Below, one piece after another: positions 5,942-12,893 of a stretch of DNA of 12,898 bases. The notes below the pieces were generated by a model, which had not been told where the DNA came from, ran no database searches, and was given only the letters and a program-made list of their open reading frames with translations. This stretch comes from Bacteroidales bacterium (GTDB lineage: Bacteria; Bacteroidota; Bacteroidia; Bacteroidales; P3): the NCBI GenBank assembly GCA_031286005.1, contig JAITVC010000147.1, positions 1 through 12,898 of the forward strand. The letters are read 5' to 3'. Numbering within the stretch: the stretch's first letter is position 1; every line of letters starts with the position of its first letter. A program made the translations under genes and the position numbers.

Positions 5942-6670
5942 ATGTGCATCGACCGTACATTTTCAATTAAACAATATGCTAAAAACTTAGGTTTTTCGGC
6001 TTGTGGAGTGGCGAAAGCAGAAACCTTGCCGGACGATAAAGTATATTTTGAAGATTATTTGCGACGTGGAGATTTTGGCGAAATGAGCTATCTGACCCGA
6101 AATCTTGACAAACGTTCCGACCCTGCTTTGGTTATGGAACATACTAAATCCATCATTGTTGTATTATGGGATTATTCCGGCTATACATCGCAAGAAACGC
6201 CAGAGGGTAAGATTGCGAAATATGCCTGTGGGGAGGATTATCACAGGCTTATCAAGACTAAACTGCATGATTTGGGAAATGAAATCCGTACGTTTTTTCC
6301 TGCGGCAAAGATGCGCTCGTTTGTTGACACTGCGCCTATTTTGGAGAAAGCGTGGGCTATTAAAGCAGGGTTGGGTTTTCGGGGGAAGAATACGTTGCTA
6401 ATTCATCCGGAGATTGGGTCGTATTGCAATATCGGCGTGATTTTGTTGGATCAAGAACTAACTTATGATACGCCGCTTGACGATGGGTGTGGAGTGTGCT
6501 TGCGATGTGTGAACAGTTGCCCTAATGGAGCTTTGATGCCTTATCAGTTGGATGCTCGGAAATGTATTGCCCATTACAATACTGAAAAACAGTGCACGTC
6601 AAGGGTTGATTTGCATGGGTGGGGGAAGGGGTGTGATTTGTGTCAGGGGGGGTGTCCGTATAATTCATAA
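5942..6670 (+). CDS. queG: Epoxyqueuosine reductase QueG, C-terminally truncated
   Basis: QueG reduces epoxyqueuosine to queuosine at the tRNA wobble position, using cobalamin and two [4Fe-4S] clusters. Visible are the N-terminal reductase region, the FVDTAPILEKAWAIKAGLGF block with the conserved Asp (D129), a first cluster motif (C183, C186, C189, C193-Pro) and a second (C208, C231, C234, C238-Pro). The protein stops four residues after C238 (PYNS), at 242 residues. Bacteroidota QueG proteins are normally about 305-320 residues, with some 55-60 more after this cysteine, and E. coli QueG has 379. A promoter for the next genes begins nine bases after the stop. The tail may have been removed by insertion of the toxin-antitoxin pair. 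All cluster cysteines remain, so activity cannot be judged. Confidence 0.85.
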   Translation: MCIDRTFSIKQYAKNLGFSACGVAKAETLPDDKVYFEDYLRRGDFGEMSYLTRNLDKRSDPALVMEHTKSIIVVLWDYSGYTSQETPEGKIAKYACGEDYHRLIKTKLHDLGNEIRTFFPAAKMRSFVDTAPILEKAWAIKAGLGFRGKNTLLIHPEIGSYCNIGVILLDQELTYDTPLDDGCGVCLRCVNSCPNGALMPYQLDARKCIAHYNTEKQCTSRVDLHGWGKGCDLCQGGCPYNS

Positions 6671-6678
6671 ATTTTTTG

Positions 6679-6686
6679 TATCTTTG
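6679..6686 (+). promoter_or_regulatory. Promoter -7 box (TATCTTTG) for the MntA/HepT pair
   Basis: TATCTTTG after a T-rich stretch and followed by C, nine bases past the queG stop. It probably drives the mini-ORF at 6702, mntA, hepT and perhaps the gene at 7451, since no other box lies before 8026. Confidence 0.65.
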
Positions 6687-6701
6687 CAAAAACTTTTTGT
6701 T

Positions 6702-6761
6702 ATGAATATGCAAGTTTTTGAGAAAATTCGTCAGATGAAAATGTTACAAAACAATTTTTAA
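6702..6761 (+). CDS. Possible 19-residue leader peptide
   Basis: An ATG 15 bases after the promoter box opens a 19-residue frame beginning MNMQVFEKIRQ and ending in TAA seven bases before the mntA start. It is the first frame a transcript from 6679 would meet. No Shine-Dalgarno is visible and I do not recognise the peptide. It could be a translated leader or the remnant start of an older gene. Confidence 0.3.
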   Translation: MNMQVFEKIRQMKMLQNNF

Positions 6762-6768
6762 TAAAAAA

Positions 6769-7065
6769 ATGATAGCAACAAAACAACAATACATGCTTCT
6801 TTTGCAGAAATTTTTTGCCGATCATGGCGCAGAGTATGGAATTGTGCGCATGGGCATTTTTGGATCGGTAGCTCGTGGAGAGCAGCGTGAAGGAAGCGAT
6901 GTTGATGTATTGGTGGAAGCTCCTGTGTTGAGCCTCTTGTCGCTCATCAGTATTAAGCGGCATCTCGAAGAAATATTCGGCACGCCGGTGGATGTGGTGC
7001 GCAAAACGGACTATTTGCCGCAACGTTTCAAAGACAGAATAGAAAAGGAGACGGTGTATGCATAA
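6769..7065 (+). CDS. mntA: MntA-type nucleotidyltransferase antitoxin
   Basis: A 98-residue minimal nucleotidyltransferase. It has the family hallmark G32-S33 in IFGSVARGE, followed by the paired aspartates D44 and D46 in SDVDVLV and a third acidic residue D75 in PVDVV, giving a complete metal-binding triad. In the characterised MntA/HepT systems the nucleotidyltransferase is the antitoxin and neutralises the HEPN toxin by adding AMP to a tyrosine near its active site. Its stop overlaps the HEPN start by 8 bases, the typical coupled order. The first ATG (6769) is used as start; a second in-frame ATG lies at 6793. It lies between a truncated queG and an FAH-like gene, suggesting an inserted module. 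Confidence 0.85.
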   Translation: MIATKQQYMLLLQKFFADHGAEYGIVRMGIFGSVARGEQREGSDVDVLVEAPVLSLLSLISIKRHLEEIFGTPVDVVRKTDYLPQRFKDRIEKETVYA

Positions 7066-7438
7066 CGAGGAATTGATAATTGACGGGTTGCGCAACATAG
7101 AAGAATCGCTTCTTCACATACTTCAGCGAGCCGAATGGGTGCAAAGTGCAGAAGATTTTCTTACCTCACCTGTAGGAGTTGATGTTTTGGATATTGCAGC
7201 TATAAGGCTTATGGCAGTGGGCGAAGAAATCAAAAAAATTGATCGGCGCAGCGAAGGGAAACTACTCGCCCAATATCCAAATGTGGAATGGAAAGACATA
7301 ATGGGGCTTCGGGATTTTATCGCTCATGCCTATTTCCGCATTGATGCGGTGGTGGTATTCGATACGTTGAAAAATAACGTTTGTCCGCTTCTGCTGACCA
7401 TACAGCAAATGATAGCCGATTTATCTACAGAAAATTGA
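7058..7438 (+). CDS. hepT: HepT-type HEPN ribonuclease toxin (DUF86)
   Basis: A 126-residue helical HEPN protein of the DUF86/HepT family, the toxin partner of the preceding nucleotidyltransferase. The diagnostic R-x4-H-x-Y motif is intact in GLRDFIAHAYF (R85, H90, Y92). Arg and His form the RNase site, and Tyr is the residue AMPylated by the antitoxin in characterised pairs. The N-terminal helix and the AIRLMAVGEEIKKI helix (about 48-61) also fit. Such toxins cleave RNA or tRNA when freed and stop growth. The gene overlaps mntA by 8 bases and ends 12 bases before the FAH-like gene. With all motif residues kept, the pair looks functional. Confidence 0.87.
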   Translation: MHNEELIIDGLRNIEESLLHILQRAEWVQSAEDFLTSPVGVDVLDIAAIRLMAVGEEIKKIDRRSEGKLLAQYPNVEWKDIMGLRDFIAHAYFRIDAVVVFDTLKNNVCPLLLTIQQMIADLSTEN

Positions 7439-7450
7439 AATGCTTGTTTA

Positions 7451-7993
7451 ATGAAAATAGTTTTTGTTGATTTAAATGATCAGTTTCGGTTGATTCCGGA
7501 TTCGGCGTTGTTGTTGAAGAATCGGCCGTTTTTTAAGCCGGATTATGTGCAGGTGTTGCATGCGAAAGTGGCATTGGTTGTTAAAATTAACCGATTAGGC
7601 AAATATATTCAAGAGAAATTTGCGGGCAATTATTATGATGAAATTGGTGTGGCGGTTAATTTTTATGATAAAGTTGCCTTGGATGTGCAGATAGAGAAAG
7701 GGTTTCCTTGGGAGTGTGCGACTTGTTTTGATGGGAGTTTTGCCTTGTCTGAGTTTGTGAAGATTTCTCAGGATGTATCTACGCTATCGGTGAATGAAAT
7801 GGGGACATTTAGCCTATCCTGTGTTTTGCACCAAATTTCCAATATTATTGCACGTTTATCAACTTATATGACCTTGAAAATAGGGGATTACATTGCGATT
7901 GAGGTTGTGGAATATCCGACAGCATTGCAGATTAATGATGCGGTGCGATTGGCGTTGAATGATATTGAGATGTTGCATATAGCGGTAAAATAA
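7451..7993 (+). CDS. Fumarylacetoacetate hydrolase-fold protein, metal site apparently lost
   Basis: A 180-residue homologue of the small FAH-family hydrolases common in Bacteroidota (about 200 residues). Shared blocks are RPFFKPD (25-31), LVVKINRLGKYI (42-53), YYDEIG (61-66), KGFPWE (83-88), CFDGS and YMTLKIGDYI (139-148). The family's metal ligands are two Glu in an E-x-E motif and an Asp in a G-I-D-F-T-A-R-D motif. Here the aligned positions appear to be K39, A41 and N70, and the TGTP-GVG loop after IGD is replaced. The N-terminal strand is also shortened. The reading frame is intact, so this is either a non-catalytic paralogue or a gene drifting after losing its role. It lies 12 bases after hepT with no promoter of its own. 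Confidence 0.75.
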   Translation: MKIVFVDLNDQFRLIPDSALLLKNRPFFKPDYVQVLHAKVALVVKINRLGKYIQEKFAGNYYDEIGVAVNFYDKVALDVQIEKGFPWECATCFDGSFALSEFVKISQDVSTLSVNEMGTFSLSCVLHQISNIIARLSTYMTLKIGDYIAIEVVEYPTALQINDAVRLALNDIEMLHIAVK

Positions 7994-8025
7994 AGCGCCC
8001 TGTATGTAAATTGTAATTTTTTTCG

Positions 8026-8033
8026 TATCTTTG
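8026..8033 (+). promoter_or_regulatory. rsfS-ftsH operon promoter -7 box (TATCTTTG)
   Basis: TATCTTTG after a T tract and CG, in the same extended form as at lpxD, 20 bases before the rsfS ATG at 8054. It is the only such box before rsfS, ftsH, the LUD gene and cdsA, which are tightly packed. Confidence 0.7.
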
Positions 8034-8053
8034 TACCTTAATATTGAACTCTT

Positions 8054-8662
8054 ATGGCAAAATCCAAATTGCGAAACTCTGTAGAACTCTTGTTAGACAC
8101 TATTTTTGATGCGTTGCACGAAAAAAAAGCTGAAGATATTCTTTTGCTCGACCTTACGAATATTAAAGGCACCAACTTTGATTATTTCGTGATTACACAC
8201 GGTAATTCGACCACACAGGTAGGCGCTATTGCCGAAGACGTGCGGAGGAAAGTAAAAACCGTTTGCCAGCAAAACCCTGCTCATGCGGAAGGGTTTACCA
8301 ATGCGGAATGGGTTTTGTTAGACTATTTGGATGTGGTGGTTCATGTTTTTCAAAAGGAAGTGAGAGATCATTATCAATTGGAAAACCTTTGGGCCGATGC
8401 TATTATCACGCCTATTGAGGAAGAGATACCGGTAAAGAAATCTACCCCAGTGCGGAAAGAACCCGTCGAGAAAACACCTGTGAAAAAGGCTGCTGCTGTA
8501 AAGAAAACAGCAAAAGCAGAATCGAAAAAAACAACCCAAAAAGAGTCCACGAAAACAACGTTAACGAAGACGACTAAAACCAATGAACGAAAATCAACAA
8601 AATCTAAATCAGAAGCCAAATCTAAACCCCAATCAACAAGGGCCACTAAAACCAAAATCTAA
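8054..8662 (+). CDS. rsfS: Ribosome silencing factor RsfS with long basic tail
   Basis: RsfS binds ribosomal protein uL14 on the 50S subunit and blocks joining of the 30S subunit when nutrients are short. The conserved domain spans residues 1-117: NFDYFVITHGNSTTQVGAIA (41-60), then AEWVLLDYLDVVVHVF (84-99) and RDHYQLENLWADA (104-116). After this comes an 85-residue tail (118-202) dominated by Lys, Thr, Ala and Ser, probably disordered and reminiscent of histone-H1-like tails. Typical RsfS proteins are about 105-130 residues. The last 80 bases overlap the start of ftsH in another frame, so the tail may have grown into the neighbouring gene. A promoter box at 8026 precedes it. Confidence 0.92.
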   Translation: MAKSKLRNSVELLLDTIFDALHEKKAEDILLLDLTNIKGTNFDYFVITHGNSTTQVGAIAEDVRRKVKTVCQQNPAHAEGFTNAEWVLLDYLDVVVHVFQKEVRDHYQLENLWADAIITPIEEEIPVKKSTPVRKEPVEKTPVKKAAAVKKTAKAESKKTTQKESTKTTLTKTTKTNERKSTKSKSEAKSKPQSTRATKTKI

Positions 8663-10580
8663 ATTTAATCTGAATTGGCTTTATGCGGTTGTTATTGCTG
8701 TTATTCTGGGTGTAAATATTTTAGGTAATCAATGGGATGCTCAATCCTACGAGATTACGTGGGGCGAATTGCAAACCATGCTCGAACGTCATGACGTGGA
8801 AAAGATTGTTATGGTCAATGAGAAATTTGCCGAAGTTTTCATCAAGAAAAGCAGTATGTCAAGCGATTCGACTTACAAACGGTTAGTTTCGGAGGATGTG
8901 AATAAGCCATCCAATCGGTTTTTTACGTATCAGATTCCATCTGTAGAGCGGTTTTTGGAAAAGGTTGAAGAGGCACAAATACACACCGTCCAAGTAAACA
9001 ACCCAACGTTTATACCGGTAGAGCCTACTCCCGAAGAACGACGTAGTTTTTGGGATGGCGTGTTTGGCTTGTTTTGGCCGATTATGATCATCTTGTTGTT
9101 ATTTATGATGTTTGGTCGTATGGGGGGCGCCGCAGGTGCAGCCGGTGGTTTAGGTGGTGCGGCTGGAATCTTTAGTTTTGGGAAATCGAAAGCCCAATTG
9201 TTTGATGGAAAAAATGCACAAACCACGTTCAATGATGTAGCCGGATTAGCGGAAGCTAAGGTGGAAGTGATGGAAATAGTGGATTTCTTGAAGAACCCAA
9301 AGAAGTATACCGATTTAGGCGGAAAGATACCAAAAGGCGCCCTCTTGGTAGGCCCTCCGGGAACAGGGAAAACCTTGTTGGCAAAGGCTGTTGCAGGAGA
9401 AGCGAAAGTCCCGTTTTTCTCAATTTCGGGTTCGGATTTTGTGGAAATGTTTGTAGGGGTGGGCGCCTCACGTGTTCGCGACTTGTTCAAACAAGCCAAA
9501 GAAAAAGCGCCGTGTATCATTTTCATTGATGAGATTGATGCCATAGGTCGTGCACGTGCGAAAAATGCGTTTACAGGCGGAAACGACGAACGTGAGAATA
9601 CGCTGAACCAACTCCTCACGGAAATGGATGGTTTCGGTACCAATAGCGGTGTGATTATTTTGGCAGCTACCAACCGTGCTGATATTCTTGACCGCGCGTT
9701 GATGCGTGCCGGACGTTTTGACCGTGAGATTCACGTAGAACTGCCGGAAGTTTCGGAGCGCAAAGAGATTTTTGAAGTGCATTTGCGCAATATCAAAAAA
9801 TCGACCGAATTAGATATAGAATTCTTGGCTAAACAAACTCCCGGTTTTTCGGGTGCCGATATTGCAAACGTTTGTAACGAATCAGCCTTGATTGCAGCAC
9901 GCAATGGCAAAAAAGAAGTAGACAAGCAAGACTTTTTGGATGCTATTGACCGTATTGTCGGAGGTTTGGAACGCCGCAGCAAGTTCATTTCTCCCGAAGA
10001 AAAGAAAACCATTGCCTACCACGAAGCCGGTCATGCTTCGGTAAGTTGGCTTTTGAAATATGCCCATCCGTTGATAAAAGTAACGATAGTTCCGCGTGGC
10101 AAAGCGCTTGGTGCAGCGTGGTATTTGCCGGAAGAACGCCAAATAACCACCCGTGAGCAAATGTTTGATGAGATGACGGCTACCCTTGCCGGGCGTGCAG
10201 CCGAAGAAGTTGTGTTTGGCAAAATATCAACCGGTGCGATGAACGATTTGGAAAAGATTACCAAACAAGCCTATGCTATGGTGGCCTATTTTGGGATGAA
10301 TGATAAAATCGGGAACATCAGTTATTATGATTCGCAAGGTGCGCAAGAATACAGTTTTTCCAAACCTTACAGTGAAAAGACGGCCGAGAAGATTGATGCC
10401 GAAGTTCATACTATGGTGGAAGCCGCCTATCAGAATGCCAAAGATATATTGAGTGTAAACCGAGAAAAGTTGGATGTTTTGGCCGAAACGTTGATGAAGC
10501 GTGAAGTGATTTTCAGAGATGATTTAGAGCAAATCTTTGGCCCTCGTCCGGCAGATGCCGCAAAAGAAGTGGTGGCATGA
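8583..10580 (+). CDS. ftsH: ATP-dependent zinc metalloprotease FtsH
   Basis: FtsH is a membrane-anchored hexameric AAA protease that degrades unneeded or damaged membrane and cytosolic proteins. The 665 residues run: an Asn/Gln-rich N-terminus (1-28), a membrane helix (about 31-48), a periplasmic domain, a second helix (about 162-178), a Gly/Ala-rich linker (180-196), the AAA domain with Walker A GPPGTGKT (257-264), Walker B IIFIDEID (312-319) and second region of homology ending RAGRFDR, then the protease domain with zinc site HEAGH (H480, E481, H484) and D554 as third ligand. The start at 8583 lies 80 bases inside rsfS; it is the only ATG before the first membrane helix. The stop overlaps the next gene by 4 bases. 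Confidence 0.97.
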   Translation: MNENQQNLNQKPNLNPNQQGPLKPKSKFNLNWLYAVVIAVILGVNILGNQWDAQSYEITWGELQTMLERHDVEKIVMVNEKFAEVFIKKSSMSSDSTYKRLVSEDVNKPSNRFFTYQIPSVERFLEKVEEAQIHTVQVNNPTFIPVEPTPEERRSFWDGVFGLFWPIMIILLLFMMFGRMGGAAGAAGGLGGAAGIFSFGKSKAQLFDGKNAQTTFNDVAGLAEAKVEVMEIVDFLKNPKKYTDLGGKIPKGALLVGPPGTGKTLLAKAVAGEAKVPFFSISGSDFVEMFVGVGASRVRDLFKQAKEKAPCIIFIDEIDAIGRARAKNAFTGGNDERENTLNQLLTEMDGFGTNSGVIILAATNRADILDRALMRAGRFDREIHVELPEVSERKEIFEVHLRNIKKSTELDIEFLAKQTPGFSGADIANVCNESALIAARNGKKEVDKQDFLDAIDRIVGGLERRSKFISPEEKKTIAYHEAGHASVSWLLKYAHPLIKVTIVPRGKALGAAWYLPEERQITTREQMFDEMTATLAGRAAEEVVFGKISTGAMNDLEKITKQAYAMVAYFGMNDKIGNISYYDSQGAQEYSFSKPYSEKTAEKIDAEVHTMVEAAYQNAKDILSVNREKLDVLAETLMKREVIFRDDLEQIFGPRPADAAKEVVA

Positions 10581-11227
10581 ACAATGCCAACGCCAAAGAA
10601 CAAATGCTGAAAAGCGTTCGGGATGCGCTCATAGAGCGTGCACCGGCGCCGTTTCGTGAATTGGATTTGGAGTCCTCGGTATATCACGATTTCAAAAGCA
10701 GTTTGGATATTGAGTTTGCCGAGAATTTTATCCGGTCGGGTGGAAAGTTTGTCTATTGCGAAAGCATACAAGAAGCGATTGATAGCATTCAATTTTTTAC
10801 CCATCAAGAAAATTGGGATAAAATGTATTGTGCTGAAGACCTTTTGCAACGTATCTTAACATACGCAGGTCTGCCATTTACCGATCATCCGAATGAGCTT
10901 ATTGTGCGTAAGGTGGGCATGATGACGTGTGATTTTTTAGTAGCCCGAACGGGCAGTATCGTATTCAGTTCACAATCTGCATCGGGACAACGCTTGTTTA
11001 GTGTGTTGGATACGCAAATTGTGGTGGCAACCGTAGAGCAAATACAGCCCGATTTGCAATCCGTATTCAAACTCATTAAAGAAAAATTTACGACAAAGAT
11101 GCCGTCCAAGTTTTCCATTGTTAACGGATTAAGCAAAATAGAAGATATTGACGGCGAAAGTCAGCAAGGTTTGGGCGCCAAACAACTTTACCTGTTTTTA
11201 ATCGACACATCAACTCCTCAACAATGA
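10577..11227 (+). CDS. LUD-domain protein (LutC/YkgG-like)
   Basis: A 216-residue protein of the LUD (lactate utilisation) domain family. Conserved features include the central FLVARTGSIVFSS segment with SGQRLFSVLDTQIVVA after it, matching the ETG-T-V ... R-S-P-H-I block of LutC/YkgG proteins. LutC is part of an iron-sulfur lactate oxidation complex, but no lutA or lutB lies nearby. Here it sits between ftsH and cdsA, a conserved place in Bacteroidota as I recall it, so its role is probably different and is unknown. Its ATG overlaps the ftsH stop in an ATGA and its stop overlaps the cdsA start in the same manner, showing translational coupling. Confidence 0.8.
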   Translation: MNNANAKEQMLKSVRDALIERAPAPFRELDLESSVYHDFKSSLDIEFAENFIRSGGKFVYCESIQEAIDSIQFFTHQENWDKMYCAEDLLQRILTYAGLPFTDHPNELIVRKVGMMTCDFLVARTGSIVFSSQSASGQRLFSVLDTQIVVATVEQIQPDLQSVFKLIKEKFTTKMPSKFSIVNGLSKIEDIDGESQQGLGAKQLYLFLIDTSTPQQ

Positions 11228-11898
11228 TGAAACAACGCTCTAATTTTGTGTTGCGAACCTTTACGGGCGCAATTTTTGTAATGGTCATTCTCGCATCCAT
11301 GCTGAATTTTTGGAGTTTTTGTGCGGTAATGACTGTACTGATGGTTCTTTCGGTTTATGAATACCAACAATTAATCCGGCAGAACAATCATCGTTTCAAC
11401 CATTCATCTTGGATTTATTTATATATCTCTGTGCCGTTTGCGTGTTTGGTTTTCATGCATTCGATAGATCCCATGTTTCCTTTGGCTGTATTCACGTTTG
11501 TGTGGGTACACGACACGTTTTCTTACCTTTCGGGAATGGCTTTCGGTAAAACGAAATTGTGTGAACGTATTTCGCCGAAAAAGACGTGGGAAGGTTTTTT
11601 TGGAGGATTTACAGCGTCTATTTTAACCGGCTTGGCGTTTTGCTATTTCACAACGGGCCAACTCGCTCTTTCAGAAACATTGATATGGATAGGCATGGCC
11701 ATCGTGGTGATCGTTGCAGGAACGATAGGCGATTTGCTTGAATCGGCTTTCAAACGGCGTTTACAAGTAAAAGATTCCGGTACGTTATTGCCGGGGCATG
11801 GCGGATTTCTCGACCGGTTGGATAGTGTTTTGTTGGCGGCGCCTGTTGCCCTGATTTATTTATTGCTGGTAAGTTATTTTAGCGGTGTAAAGATATAG
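11224..11898 (+). CDS. cdsA: Phosphatidate cytidylyltransferase CdsA, short form
   Basis: CdsA makes CDP-diacylglycerol from phosphatidic acid and CTP, the branch point for bacterial phospholipids, in the inner membrane. The complete family signature lies at 174-200 (SAFKRRLQVKDSG, then PGHGGFLDRLD), preceded by RISPKKTWEGFFGG (115-128) and GDLLES (169-174). The protein has about six membrane helices. At 224 residues it is shorter than the usual 265-285; the missing part appears to be N-terminal to middle membrane segments between about 55 and 90, while the catalytic C-terminus is complete. The start overlaps the LUD stop by 4 bases. Its 3' end overlaps the tail-to-tail hydrolase gene by 25 bases. 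Confidence 0.93.
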   Translation: MMKQRSNFVLRTFTGAIFVMVILASMLNFWSFCAVMTVLMVLSVYEYQQLIRQNNHRFNHSSWIYLYISVPFACLVFMHSIDPMFPLAVFTFVWVHDTFSYLSGMAFGKTKLCERISPKKTWEGFFGGFTASILTGLAFCYFTTGQLALSETLIWIGMAIVVIVAGTIGDLLESAFKRRLQVKDSGTLLPGHGGFLDRLDSVLLAAPVALIYLLLVSYFSGVKI

Positions 11899-12725
11899 CC
11901 GCTTTTTCCGTTGGTTTTTATGGTTCCCATGCCGGGGTAGGCGATGTGCATACCGGCGATGTTGAGATTATTATCTACGATGTATTTCAGCATCTTTAAA
12001 CGGGATGAAACGGCTAACTTACTATCGGTGTCGTAGGTTATAGCCACATTGGGATAAGGCATTTGGATGTCCATTACATGGGTCAAATCTCCCCAGATGA
12101 GCATATTGTCGATTTGATACACGGTGTGTCCCGGAGTGTGTCCGATAGCATATATGGGTTTCACGCAGTCTTCAACCATCCCTTTTTCCGGTTGAAACAG
12201 CACTAATTTTTGTTCTCCATAGGCTTGAATTACGGCCATTCCTGCTTTTCGGGCGTTATCGTTGAGCGAAGATGAGCGATCGACGTAATGCGTATATTCT
12301 TGAGATGGGAGATAGAGTTTCGCATTGGGGAATGTTTTTTTACCATCTTTGTCGAGTAATCCGCCGATATTGTCGCCGTGCATGTGTGTGATTAAAATAG
12401 CATGGATGCTATCAGCCGTAATACCAAGCGATTTAATGTTATTGAACAATTCGCTGCCATAACCGGCATCAACAAGGATGTTTTTCCCGTTGGTTGTGCG
12501 CACTAAAAAAGCGTTTGTAGCACTTGTGTATGTTCCGTTAGGCATTGTTTCGGACAATTGTTTAGCGGAGGCATCAATAAGATTGTTGGGCTTGCCTTCA
12601 CGTTGTCCTTCCGAAAGAAGGATGATTTCGGTTTGGTTGTTGGTTTTGAACGTAAACGTTTTTGGTTGGCAGAACAGCATACTACTAATTAGGGTTAATG
12701 CGGTGGTAAGAGTGATTGTTTTCAT
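11874..12725 (-). CDS. Secreted metallo-beta-lactamase-fold hydrolase
   Basis: A 283-residue protein with an N-terminal signal peptide (about 1-19, hydrophobic core then CQPK; not a good lipobox), so probably periplasmic. The MBL fold is clear: H114-M-H116-G-D118 in LITHMHGDNIGG, TPGH (H200), WGD with D213, and a final His (H260) in AGMHIAYPGMG. The usual HxHxDH motif reads HxHxDN here, with Asn119 in place of the second-zinc His. The closest general class is quorum-quenching-lactonase or arylsulfatase-like MBL hydrolases, but the substrate cannot be read from sequence. It converges on cdsA with a 25-base overlap, and has its own TATCTTTG box 20 bases upstream of the start. Confidence 0.85.
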   Translation of the reverse strand: MKTITLTTALTLISSMLFCQPKTFTFKTNNQTEIILLSEGQREGKPNNLIDASAKQLSETMPNGTYTSATNAFLVRTTNGKNILVDAGYGSELFNNIKSLGITADSIHAILITHMHGDNIGGLLDKDGKKTFPNAKLYLPSQEYTHYVDRSSSLNDNARKAGMAVIQAYGEQKLVLFQPEKGMVEDCVKPIYAIGHTPGHTVYQIDNMLIWGDLTHVMDIQMPYPNVAITYDTDSKLAVSSRLKMLKYIVDNNLNIAGMHIAYPGMGTIKTNGKSGYIFTPLK

Positions 12726-12745
12726 GGGGATAGGATTTTTTTCTG

Positions 12746-12753
12746 CAAAGATA
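12746..12753 (-). promoter_or_regulatory. MBL hydrolase promoter -7 box (TATCTTTG)
   Basis: On the minus strand this reads TATCTTTG, preceded by a T tract and CG and followed by C, as at lpxD and rsfS. It lies 20 bases upstream of the hydrolase ATG. The 7-bp A/T repeat at 12762-12789 covers its upstream side. Confidence 0.7.
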
Positions 12754-12761
12754 CGAAAAAA

Positions 12762-12789
12762 AATTAAGAATTAAGAATTAAAAATTAAA
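12762..12789. repeat. Tandem repeat, 4 x 7 bp (aattaag/aattaaa)
   Basis: Two copies of aattaag followed by two of aattaaa, without interruption. It lies directly upstream of the hydrolase promoter box and could influence it as an A/T-rich upstream element or by length change. Confidence 0.7.
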
Positions 12790-12849
12790 AGATTTTGTAC
12801 TGGAGTTGTAGCGGACTTGATACGGAGATGGTACGGACTTGGAGATACC

Positions 12850-12893
12850 CTGTACATACTCTGTACATAACCTGTACATACAAAATACATAAC
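12850..12893. repeat. Tandem repeat with 11-bp period (ctgtacata + 2)
   Basis: Three copies of ctgtacata begin at 12850, 12861 and 12872, each followed by two variable bases. A degenerate fourth copy (aaatacataac) occupies 12883-12893. Each good copy contains the palindrome TGTACA. The 11-bp period is not a multiple of three and close to one DNA helical turn. Confidence 0.75.

Noticed and set aside
6552..6761. Plus-strand frame running across the queG stop, tested as a frameshifted QueG tail
   Set aside because: The residues after the queG stop show none of the QueG C-terminal pattern, so a simple frameshift does not explain the truncation.
8930..9673. 247-residue minus-strand frame opposite ftsH
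   Set aside because: It is antisense to the FtsH AAA domain and rich in Pro/Ser, as expected from reverse-complemented coding sequence.
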